DNA from: an uncultured Chthoniobacterales bacterium | Lineage (GTDB): Bacteria; Verrucomicrobiota; Verrucomicrobiia; Chthoniobacterales; UBA10450 | Assembly: GCA_955652155.1 (NCBI GenBank) | Contig: CATPAT010000076.1 | Location: 1-15,773, forward strand | Direction of reading: 5' to 3' | Length of the DNA: 15,773 nucleotides | Shown here: positions 6,510-14,860 of the stretch, piece after piece | Layout of the letters: every line of letters starts with the position of its first letter | How positions within the stretch are numbered: the stretch's first letter is position 1 | The notes under the pieces: generated by a model | Told to the model about the DNA's origin: nothing | What the model saw: only the letters and a program-made list of their open reading frames with translations | Database searches by the model: none | Made by a program: the position numbers and the translations under genes

Positions 6510-7841
6510 ATGAAACCGACTCTGCAAACACGTAGAAAATTTTTGCGAACATCGATGCTTGGTGCGGCTGCGACTTGGACGCTGCCTGTTTTCCTCGAGA
6601 AAACTTTCTTCGCGCTCGATGCGCTGGCGGCGGACGCGCTCACCCAAACTGTTACCGGCAAGGACGGAACGATCCTTGTTGTTTTGCAGATGGCTGGCGG
6701 AAACGACGGACTCAATATGGTCGTCCCGTACGCTGATGACGCGTATCACGTTGCTCGTCCGCGACTTCACTTAGGCGCCGATCAAGTTCTGAAGATCGAT
6801 AATCACATCGCGCTGAATCCGAAACTCACCGGAGTGAAATCGCTCTACGACGAGGGGCATCTGGCGATCGTGCAAGGGGTTGGTTATCCAAACCCAAACC
6901 GTTCGCATTTTCGGTCGACTGAAATCTGGCAGACAGCTTCCGACGCGGACCGCACCCTGGGCGAAGGCTGGCTCGGTCGTTACTTCGATAATTGTTGCGC
7001 TGGCGCCGAGCCGACCGTGGGCGTCGCTATCGGCGAAGAGACACCGCAAGCGTTCGCCGCGAAGAATCCGACCGGCGTCACGTTTTCGCGTCCGGAACAA
7101 TTTCGATTTCAACCTTCCGAGCCCAGGCACGGCCAGCCGAGCGCAGAAGAAATGTTTTTCCGCCAGCTTAACGAAGCTGGCTCAGGCGAAGAGAGTGGCA
7201 CAGTCGCATCGAACACCGGTGGATCGATCGGCACGATTTCCGGCAAGGCAAAAAACGATTTGAGTACGCTCGACTTTTTGCAACGGACAGCGCTCGATGC
7301 ACAATTAAGCTCCGACAAAATTCTGGCGATCGCGCGTAAGTATAGATCGAGCGTGACGTATCCGCAGGGTCAGCTCGCCGCTAGTTTAAATATCATCGCC
7401 CGAATGATTGCCGGCGGACTGCCGACACGCGTCTATTATGCGAGCCATGGCGGCTTCGACACGCACGCCGGGCAAGTGAACACGCACGAACGTTTGATGG
7501 GAGAGTTCAACGACGCTGTCGCCGCGTTCGTGGCCGACCTTAAACAGCAGGGAAATTTCGAGCGCGTTTTGCTAATGACATTCAGCGAATTTGGCCGCCG
7601 AGTTCAGGAAAACGCCAACGGCGGGACGGACCACGGCGCGGCCGCGCCGATGTTTGTTCTCGGCGGCGCGATTAAGCCTGGATTGTTCGGCAAATATCCG
7701 AGTCTGACCGGTCTCGATCACGGCGATTTGAAATTCAACACCGACTTCCGCAGCGTTTACGGAACGGTGCTGGATCGATGGTTGAAAGCACCGAGCCAGC
7801 TTGTGCTTGGCCGGAAATTCCCGGCGCTGGCGATTGTGTAA
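6510..7841 (+). CDS. DUF1501 family protein with Tat signal (sulfatase/phosphatase-like fold)
   Basis: The product is 443 residues. The N-terminus has a twin-arginine signal, TRRKFLRTS, followed by a hydrophobic stretch (MLGAAATWTLPVF) and a likely cut near the LAADA segment, so a folded protein should be exported through Tat. The mature part has DUF1501 hallmarks: LVVLQMAGGNDGLNMVVPY, HLAIVQGVGYPNPNRSHF, the VYYASHGGFDTHAGQ block, LLMTFSEFGRRVQENANGGTDHG and MFVLGGAIKPGLFG. The family is related to the alkaline phosphatase/sulfatase superfamily, where such Asp and His residues bind metal, but the substrate is unknown. It begins 5 bases after the DUF1800 stop without a clear ribosome site, so coupled translation is likely. 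Its TAA is separated by one base from the stop of the opposing dipeptidase gene. Confidence 0.93.
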   Translation: MKPTLQTRRKFLRTSMLGAAATWTLPVFLEKTFFALDALAADALTQTVTGKDGTILVVLQMAGGNDGLNMVVPYADDAYHVARPRLHLGADQVLKIDNHIALNPKLTGVKSLYDEGHLAIVQGVGYPNPNRSHFRSTEIWQTASDADRTLGEGWLGRYFDNCCAGAEPTVGVAIGEETPQAFAAKNPTGVTFSRPEQFRFQPSEPRHGQPSAEEMFFRQLNEAGSGEESGTVASNTGGSIGTISGKAKNDLSTLDFLQRTALDAQLSSDKILAIARKYRSSVTYPQGQLAASLNIIARMIAGGLPTRVYYASHGGFDTHAGQVNTHERLMGEFNDAVAAFVADLKQQGNFERVLLMTFSEFGRRVQENANGGTDHGAAAPMFVLGGAIKPGLFGKYPSLTGLDHGDLKFNTDFRSVYGTVLDRWLKAPSQLVLGRKFPALAIV

Positions 7842-7842
7842 G

Positions 7843-8880
7843 TTACAAAACTTCCTCAAAGATCCGCAGCCAGTTTCCGCGCAGAATTTTTTCGATGTCG
7901 CCGTCACTAAAGCCGCGCTCGATCAATTTCCGTGTGAGATTTTTGGCGTGCGAATGATTCGTCAAATCTGAAATAAAATGTGGCGTCGTTAATTTTTCGG
8001 CCATCCATTTCTTCTTGGATTCCGGCCATTGCCGATAAATGAACTCAAAAAAATCGAACCCGATCCCGACGCAATCGATTCCGATCAGGTCAGCGATGTG
8101 CTGAATATGATCGACGTAGCAATCGAGCGTCGATGTCTCTTGCTCCGGGCTGACCAAAACCGAATTAACGCCGATCACGCCGCGACGTTGGCCGATCATT
8201 TTGATCTGCTCGTCGCTGATGTTGCGCTCGACATCGTAAAATTCTCTGGCGTTCGCGTGCGAAACAATCAGCGGCTTGGTGGTGAGATCGACAATCTCCT
8301 TGAAGCCAGCCGGATTGATGTGGGCAAGATCGATAAGGACGCCGAGCCGTTCACACTCACGGACAAGATCGCGACCAAATGGTGTTAGTCCTTTCGGCGA
8401 CGAGCCGCTCGCGGCAAAGATGCCGCCGTGACCCGCGGCGTTCGTGCGCGCGTGAGTCAATCCAATTGCGCGAATGCCGAGTTCATAAAACGCGCGCAAC
8501 AAATCCAAATCGTCCCCGAGTGGCTCGACGCCTTCCATGGTGATGAGAAATCCGATCTTTTTGGAATCGAGAGCGCGCGCAATGTCCTCGTGCGTGCGAC
8601 AAACGACACAGCGCTTTGATTGCTCCGCTTCGGTGTAAAGCCGGGCGATTTGATCAAGCGCTACCTGCAATCCCTGGTCAGGCAGATATCGATCTTCAAT
8701 GTAAATGGCAGCGCTAATAATGCCCATACCACCGGCTTCGAACTCCGGCAAAAATTCCGTGGCCAGGACATTTGGTTGAGCGCGTTTTTCGTACAAATCC
8801 ATCGGCAAATCGAAATGCATGTCGATGATCCCGCCGGCGTGCAGTCGATCGACACGCTGTTCGATGGAGACGTGAGACAT
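7843..8880 (-). CDS. Membrane dipeptidase family (M19, renal dipeptidase-like)
   Basis: The protein has 345 residues and fits peptidase family M19. Expected zinc ligands are present: His22 and Asp24 in IIDMHFDLP, Glu116 in ITMEGVEPLG, His187 in LIDLAHINPAGF and His208 in LIVSHANAREF. The IGFDFFEF segment (Asp276) and the end ILRGNWLRIFEEV (family GGNxLR) also fit. M19 enzymes hydrolyse dipeptides, including some with a D-residue at the C-terminal side. There is no signal peptide, so a cytoplasmic enzyme is likely, perhaps in peptide or cell-wall recycling. The ATG at 8880 has no evident Shine-Dalgarno sequence. It is convergent with the DUF1501 gene and downstream of the CHASE2-like gene on the same strand, across a 146-base repeat-rich spacer. 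Confidence 0.93.
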   Translation of the reverse strand: MSHVSIEQRVDRLHAGGIIDMHFDLPMDLYEKRAQPNVLATEFLPEFEAGGMGIISAAIYIEDRYLPDQGLQVALDQIARLYTEAEQSKRCVVCRTHEDIARALDSKKIGFLITMEGVEPLGDDLDLLRAFYELGIRAIGLTHARTNAAGHGGIFAASGSSPKGLTPFGRDLVRECERLGVLIDLAHINPAGFKEIVDLTTKPLIVSHANAREFYDVERNISDEQIKMIGQRRGVIGVNSVLVSPEQETSTLDCYVDHIQHIADLIGIDCVGIGFDFFEFIYRQWPESKKKWMAEKLTTPHFISDLTNHSHAKNLTRKLIERGFSDGDIEKILRGNWLRIFEEVL

Positions 8881-8893
8881 CGTTAGCTAAGAC

Positions 8894-9027
8894 ACCAAAT
8901 CCCAAGCTCCAATACCCAGGGAAATCTCAAACTCCAATCTTCAAAAAGCGATTCCGCGCGGATCCGATCCGGGCCTCGGTGATTGGGATTTCTTTGGTGC
9001 TTGGTCATTGGTGTTTGGTGCTTCGCC
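8894..9027. repeat. Opposed heptamer arrays: CCAA-type left arm, TTGG-type right arm
   Basis: The left arm (8894-8942) divides into 7-base units ACCAAAT, CCCAAGC, TCCAATA, CCCAGGG, AAATCTC, AAACTCC, AATCTTC. The right arm (8993-9027) reads TTTGGTG, CTTGGTC, ATTGGTG, TTTGGTG, CTTCGCC. The arms are roughly complementary, so the spacer could fold imperfectly. It fills almost the whole gap between the CHASE2-like gene and the dipeptidase gene, and the right arm reaches the stop codon of the former. Confidence 0.7.
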
Positions 9028-10205
9028 TAGGGCATTGGAGACGGCGCGGCGATCGCGACGGTGCGGGCGGAATGTTTTGGTTTCGGAAGAATGATTGCGA
9101 ACAATACCGAGATCCAAGTCGCTCCAAGCGGCAGCCAGGCCGGGATCCAGATTGAAAAACGCGAAATAATCGTCAGGGCAACCAAGCAATAAGCCGCCGT
9201 GAACGCAATAGCGCCGATGATCAGATCGATGCGGGAGAATCGCCGGAGCGCGCCGCTCAACGCCGCCGCGAGAACGACCATTGCGCAATCGAAAATCCAA
9301 CTGACCCGGCGAACAAATGACTTCGTTTGGATCGCGGCCACGGCGGCTGCGAACAAATCAGGCGTTTTGGTTTCCGGGTGCGCCAACACCAGCTGCGTTC
9401 GAATATCTTCAAGTCGAATCGCAGTCGCCGCGCCGCTTTCGTGTTGTTGGGCCGCGAGCAAAAGCTCGTTCATTGTGACATGACGCACGCGATTCACCAT
9501 CCGGGGATTGATCAGGAGTGTGCCGTCGGATCGAATGGGAATTTTAGTTCCATTCGGAAGCGTGATCGCCGATCCGATGTCGATCTTTACTTCGCCTGGA
9601 GTGAGACGCATCCAAAGGAGCGCGGCTTGAAGCGCGAACGACGGAATCACTTCGCCGCGATATTGATACAATAGCGGCACGTGGAGATCATCCGCGCTTT
9701 CTCCAGGCAGATTAATAAAGCCGAGGACGGAAAGAATCCGAACATCTTCGCCGGGCTGATGCTCGATTCCGGAAAATTCCGGAAGATCGCCGCGTCGGCC
9801 GGTCACTCGGGTGAAACCGGCAATTTCAGCGACTGGCGCATCCAGATCCGGTGTTGCAGTCAATTCCGCGCCCAGCAGCAGCTTTGGAACACGCATCGCC
9901 TGATCGATAAAGATCTGCTCCTGATCTTTATTGCGCTCGCCCCATTGCAAAATCGGTTCGATCGCAATCACAGTCGGCTTGAATTCGAGAATGCCCTGCA
10001 AAAGCAAAGCCGTTTCAAGCGGTGGCGGCGGATTTTCGCGCCCGGTTTCAACGATCGTGATCGGCACCGTCCTGGCCGCCGGTTGTGAATGTCGAATCAG
10101 CCAGCGCAAAAAAATTTCCTCGGAACGCTGGAAGCGCGGCTCGCGAAGGAACAAGACCCCGAGCAACAACACCACAATGATGACCCAGATCGACGGCCGC
10201 TCCAT
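9027..10205 (-). CDS. CHASE2-like membrane sensor protein lacking an output domain
   Basis: The protein has 392 residues. One N-terminal membrane helix (about 5-20) is followed by a long extracytoplasmic region (about 25-295) and three C-terminal helices (about 302-320, 326-347, 351-373), ending in a short tail. The middle resembles CHASE2: FLRWLIRHSQPAARTVPITIV near the start, FKPTVIAIEPIL, LGFINLPGESADDLHVPLL, GEVIPSFALQAALL and PIRSDGTLLINPR. CHASE2 is an extracellular sensory domain usually fused to kinase, cyclase or GGDEF domains. Nothing of that kind follows here; the protein stops about 20 residues after the last helix. It may act with a separate partner or be a truncated sensor. The similarity is from motif memory and moderate. 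No ribosome site is evident before the ATG at 10205. Confidence 0.72.
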   Translation of the reverse strand: MERPSIWVIIVVLLLGVLFLREPRFQRSEEIFLRWLIRHSQPAARTVPITIVETGRENPPPPLETALLLQGILEFKPTVIAIEPILQWGERNKDQEQIFIDQAMRVPKLLLGAELTATPDLDAPVAEIAGFTRVTGRRGDLPEFSGIEHQPGEDVRILSVLGFINLPGESADDLHVPLLYQYRGEVIPSFALQAALLWMRLTPGEVKIDIGSAITLPNGTKIPIRSDGTLLINPRMVNRVRHVTMNELLLAAQQHESGAATAIRLEDIRTQLVLAHPETKTPDLFAAAVAAIQTKSFVRRVSWIFDCAMVVLAAALSGALRRFSRIDLIIGAIAFTAAYCLVALTIISRFSIWIPAWLPLGATWISVLFAIILPKPKHSARTVAIAAPSPMP

Positions 10206-10213
10206 CGAGCAGG

Positions 10214-10279
10214 AGTGAAAAGTGACAAGTGACCTGTGACAAGACTAAAGAAGTGATGAGTGACCAGTGACAAGTTTGG
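10214..10279. repeat. Heptamer array, unit AGTGACN
   Basis: Two in-phase runs read AGTGAAA, AGTGACA, AGTGACC, TGTGACA, AGACTAA (10214-10248) and, after a 3-base slip, AGTGATG, AGTGACC, AGTGACA, AGTTTGG (10252-10279). It begins 8 bases upstream of the CHASE2-like start codon, on that gene's 5' side. Confidence 0.8.
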
Positions 10280-10295
10280 CCGGGCCAACCTCCTT

Positions 10296-10459
10296 TTTCA
10301 TGTCGAGCGAAGTCGAGATATCTCAAGATATTTCCGGCTCAGAAATAGTAAGAGATTGACCTCGTTCGTCTCCCGACTCTCTCGCCGCTACCCTCGCGGC
10401 ACAACCGTCCATGTCGCTCGTCCCACTCCCTTCATTCCTCGACTTCGCTCGGAATGACA
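10296..10459. repeat. Inverted repeat pair around a 120-base interior
   Basis: The left arm (10296-10317) and right arm (10438-10459) match in inverted orientation at 19 of 22 positions. They share the perfect 14-mer CGAGCGAAGTCGAG. The interior contains the palindrome GAGATATCTC directly after the left arm, but no gene that I can recognise. The arms resemble short elements scattered in spacers of many soil bacteria (from memory). A TTGGCC-G-GGCCAA palindrome lies just to the left (10276-10288). Confidence 0.65.
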
Positions 10460-10475
10460 CAGAGAAAGCAGTGGA

Positions 10476-10611
10476 TTACTTGCTCAGTTCGAGCACCCGC
10501 AGAATTGGCAACTCGGCGCGTTTGCGAATCGATTCCGGCAAAGTGAGCTCCGGTTCCATGTTGAGCAGCGCGTTATACGCTTTCTCGAGCGTATTCATTT
10601 TCATGAACCGG
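10476..10611 (-). pseudogene. Relic of the 3' end of nadA
   Basis: Read on the minus strand, this stretch encodes RFMKMNTLEKAYNALLNMEP followed by ELTLPESIRKRAELPILRVL and ELSK, ending in TAA. That corresponds to residues 284-327 of the intact nadA product at 13637-14620. By my hand alignment 15 of 136 bases differ (about 89% identity), and most changes are silent or conservative. Homology stops abruptly at 10611, just after the position of the last FeS-cluster cysteine codon, and at the stop codon. It is in the same orientation as nadA. It has no start and no catalytic part, so it is a non-functional fragment. Confidence 0.88.
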
Positions 10612-10956
10612 ACGGAATGGTTGCGACGATGGTGCGCGCCCCAATTCTCGATGCAAATTGGAAACTGTAAGTGTCCGGCTCATCGGCCGTTTCGGGCGAC
10701 GGCTTTCGCGGTTGATGCGCGCGCGAGGCACACAGAACAACTATTTTAGTCCGATTTCCCCAGGCCCTCCCCCTGTGGTGGCGGCACTCTAGCGAGTACG
10801 GAAATTCTTGGTAGTATCTAATTTACAGAAAAAATTGTTGACCTGCGGGAGCAGCTCCACCAGATTTCCAGGCTTTCGTCTGTTTCCAGAGACCGGCCGG
10901 TGACTGTCGATCTTATGGGAACGCTGATCGAAGGCCGCAAACCTTAACCCACAGTC
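10612..10956. other. Unassigned leader region ahead of rpoD
   Basis: No gene, RNA or known element is recognised in these 345 bases. Near the right end, the plus-strand frame from 10822 to the TAA at 10945-10947 is open for 41 codons without a normal start at its head. It has protein-like content (DLREQLHQISRL, then VTVDLMGTLIEGRKP) and lies in the same frame as rpoD. Its only ATG (10915) gives a 10-residue peptide ending 9 bases before the rpoD TTG. No convincing promoter hexamer pair was found, although transcription of rpoD presumably starts here. Confidence 0.4.
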
Positions 10957-12900
<1,944 letters not shown>

Positions 12901-12910
12901 CCGCCCAAAA

Positions 12911-13463
12911 GCTTCAAACGTCGGCACCGCGGCGTTTTTAGCCACAGCGCACAGCTCAACCAACGGTAGCGAAGTCAACGCGATCGGCGCCATGGGCTAC
13001 GATTGGAGCATGAACTTCAATGCAGCCAATCATCCCCGCTCGCTTACCAATCGCGTCGGTTCAATACACCAACGTCGACATTGACGGCTTTAAGGAACGA
13101 GGCTCGCTGATTCCGTTGGAGTTTCCGGGCCAAAGCGAAGATTCATTGCGCAGCACGATTGGCGGAAAACTGGCAATCTGCATCCAAACTGATCATGGCA
13201 TCATGCTCCGGCCTGAAGCGCGCGCTGCCTGGCTCCATGAATACAACGACCGCGCGTATCCGATCGATGCGCGCTTTATCCTATGCGACGACTTGTTTAC
13301 GGTGCGCGGTCAGAGAATCGGAGCAGACGCCGCCCAAGTTATGGCCGGCCTAACCGTCCGGTTCAACCCAATGGTGGCGCTCTTCGCCCAATACGAAGGA
13401 ATCTTCGGTCGCAACAATTACGACAGCAACTCCGTCAGCGGCGGCCTGGCCCTGAGTTTTTAG
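12911..13463 (+). pseudogene. Decayed autotransporter beta-barrel C-terminus
   Basis: Two pieces in different frames together make the end of an outer-membrane autotransporter barrel. The first (about 12911-13020) reads ASNVGTAAFLATAHSSTNGS and then NAIGAMGYDWSMN. The second (about 13050-13463) reads PIASVQYTNVDIDGF, DSLRSTIGGKLA, RPEARAAWLHEYNDRAYPID, VMAGLTVRFNPMVALFAQYE and GRNNYDSNSVSGGLALSF. It ends in an aromatic Phe as outer-membrane barrels do. A net one-base gain or two-base loss near 13015-13050 breaks the frame. The passenger domain, signal peptide and start are absent, and the remains begin about 10 bases after the rpoD stop. An intact 147-codon frame exists from 13020 but starts after the break, so I treat it as non-functional. 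Confidence 0.82.
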
Positions 13464-13520
13464 GGACAGACTTACATTTTCAAGCGCTCGCGATTTTTGT
13501 CACTCGTCGCGCTCGTCTCA

Positions 13521-13581
13521 ACCCTCACCTGACGCTTCGCGTCTTCCTCTCCCTGGCCAGGGAGAGGATTGAGGTGAGGGT
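13521..13581. repeat. Nested palindrome with three stem parts
   Basis: Outer arms ACCCTCACCT (13521-13530) and AGGTGAGGGT (13572-13581) are perfectly complementary. Inside them is a perfect 22-base palindrome at 13546-13567, with half-sites CCTCTCCCTGG and CCAGGGAGAGG. A small GACGC-TTC-GCGTC hairpin (13531-13543) sits in the left arm. Elements with this CCCTCACC/CTCTCCC plan are familiar from spacers of many bacteria (from memory). It lies between the convergent autotransporter relic and nadA and may serve as a bidirectional stop, though it lacks T tracts. Confidence 0.8.
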
Positions 13582-13636
13582 CGTTCGCTCCGTTGCGCAG
13601 ATTCCGCCCACAGCTTCACCACTAGCCACTGCTGCG

Positions 13637-14620
13637 TTAGCGGCTCAACTCGAGCATCCGCAAAATCGGCAGCTCGGCGCGTTTGCGGATCGATTCCGGC
13701 AAGGTGATCTCCGGTTCCATGTTGAGGAGCGCGTTATACGCTTTTTCGAGCGTGTTCATTTTCATGAACCGGCATTCTCCGCAAAAACAATTGTCGGTCG
13801 GGCCGGGAATGAATGTTTTGTCGGGAATTTCTTTCTTCAATCGATGCAGCATGCCCGCCTCGGTCACGATAATGATCTCGCGCGCGGGCGAGTTCTTGCA
13901 GAACGTGATCATTTTTTCGGTCGAACAAACTTCGTCCGCCAGCATTCGGACCGCGTAGGTGCATTCCGGATGCGCGACCACCGGTGCGTCGGGATATTCG
14001 TCGCGAATTCGATTGATGCTGCGCGCGGTGAACTCAACGTGCACGTAACAAGTCCCCTGCCACAAATCCATTTTGCGCCCGGTCCGCTCCATCACCCACG
14101 CGCCAAGGTTCTGATCGGGAACGAACAAAATATTTCGATCTCCGGGGGCCGCGCGCACGATCTTATCGGCGTTGCCACTCGTGCAAATGACGTCGGCCTG
14201 CGCTTTCACGCCGGCGCTGCAATTAATGTAAGCGATGACGTAGTAGTTCTTGTCGGCCTGCTTTTTCAGAAACTCGGCCAGCTTTTCCGGTGGACACGAT
14301 TCCGAAAGCGAACAACCGGCTTCGAGGTCAGGCAGAATCACGCGTTTGGTCGGGTTAATGATTTTCGCCGTTTCGGCCATGAAGTGGACGCCGCAAAACA
14401 GAATCACGTCGGCGTCGGTCTTGGCCGCCTGATAACTCAGGCCCAACGAATCACCGACGAAATCGGCGACTTCCTGGAGCTCCGGCACCTGATAGTTGTG
14501 CGCGAGAATGATAGCCTTGCGCTCAGTGGCCAGCTCGCGGAGCTCTTTCGTCAGATCAAGGCCAGTCCGGCTCGGAGTGCCACTCCGCCTCGGAGGCGAA
14601 TTTACAGCCGTGGCTATCAT
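13637..14620 (-). CDS. nadA: Quinolinate synthase
   Basis: The 327-residue product is NadA, which condenses iminoaspartate with dihydroxyacetone phosphate to quinolinate in de novo NAD synthesis, using a 4Fe-4S cluster. Visible hallmarks are ILAHNYQVPELQ (39-50), DSLGLSYQA, ILFCGVHFMAETAKI (73-87), LPDLEAGCSLSESCP with Cys103, WQGTCYVH with Cys191, VVAHPEC, EAGMLHRL and NCFCGECRFMKMNTLEKAY with Cys283 near the end. Three cysteines at such positions bind the cluster in this family. The ATG at 14620 has no Shine-Dalgarno sequence; a possible promoter sits so close that a leaderless mRNA is conceivable. nadB and nadC are not in the window. Its last 44 codons occur a second time at 10476-10611. 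It is divergent from proC. Confidence 0.96.
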   Translation of the reverse strand: MIATAVNSPPRRSGTPSRTGLDLTKELRELATERKAIILAHNYQVPELQEVADFVGDSLGLSYQAAKTDADVILFCGVHFMAETAKIINPTKRVILPDLEAGCSLSESCPPEKLAEFLKKQADKNYYVIAYINCSAGVKAQADVICTSGNADKIVRAAPGDRNILFVPDQNLGAWVMERTGRKMDLWQGTCYVHVEFTARSINRIRDEYPDAPVVAHPECTYAVRMLADEVCSTEKMITFCKNSPAREIIIVTEAGMLHRLKKEIPDKTFIPGPTDNCFCGECRFMKMNTLEKAYNALLNMEPEITLPESIRKRAELPILRMLELSR

Positions 14621-14624
14621 AAAT

Positions 14625-14653
14625 TACTATCACGGAAACCGACGACTTCTCAA
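14625..14653 (-). promoter_or_regulatory. Possible nadA promoter, TTGAGA-17-ATAGTA
   Basis: On the minus strand TTGAGA (14648-14653) and ATAGTA (14625-14630) are 17 bases apart. The -10 box ends 4 bases before the nadA ATG, so transcription would begin at or near the start codon. This would explain the missing Shine-Dalgarno sequence. The hexamers are imperfect and the call is tentative. Confidence 0.3.
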
Positions 14654-14664
14654 ATGCCCCGCAT

Positions 14665-14856
14665 TGTCATCCCGAGCCCTTCGACGAGCTCAGGGCAGGC
14701 TCCGCTGCCCTGCAAAAAAATAGCCGAAGCCCTGAGCGCAGCGCGTAAGCGCGAAGCCGAACGGGGAGGGATCTCACATTCGAAGCGCACGTCACACGAT
14801 CTACTTTGCGTGATCAATCACCTTGTCTGAGATCCTTCACTTCGTTCAGGATGACA
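14665..14856. repeat. Composite nested inverted repeat between nadA and proC
   Basis: Outer arms TGTCATCC (14665-14672) and GGATGACA (14849-14856) are complementary. Inner arms GGATCTCA (14769-14776) and TGAGATCC (14828-14835) are also complementary. Each half therefore starts with one motif and ends with the other, as in two facing copies of one element. The left copy is expanded and contains a perfect 8-bp hairpin, CAGGGCAG (14691-14698) with CTGCCCTG (14705-14712). It fills most of the divergent intergenic region. Confidence 0.75.
14848..14851 (+). promoter_or_regulatory. AGGA ribosome binding site of proC inside a repeat arm
   Basis: AGGA lies 9 bases before the proC ATG and is part of the AGGATGACA end of the inverted repeat. 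No other Shine-Dalgarno-like sequence is nearer. Confidence 0.45.
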
Positions 14857-14860
14857 GCGC

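Noticed and set aside
10214..10279. CRISPR-like array
   Set aside because: The units are 7 bases with no spacers, and no cas gene is near. This is a short tandem repeat.
10612..10956. tRNA, 6S RNA or riboswitch before rpoD
   Set aside because: No cloverleaf, long bulged hairpin or known aptamer core could be recognised by eye. The region is left unassigned.
13020..13463. Intact 147-residue outer-membrane protein
   Set aside because: The frame is open but starts in mid-barrel, lacks a signal peptide, and the matching upstream strands are in another frame. A decayed autotransporter explains it better.
13283..14830. A 515-codon plus-strand open frame across nadA
   Set aside because: It runs antisense to nadA, whose product matches its family end to end. 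Its translation is Arg/His-rich and has no recognisable domain. It also overlaps the autotransporter relic and two repeats.
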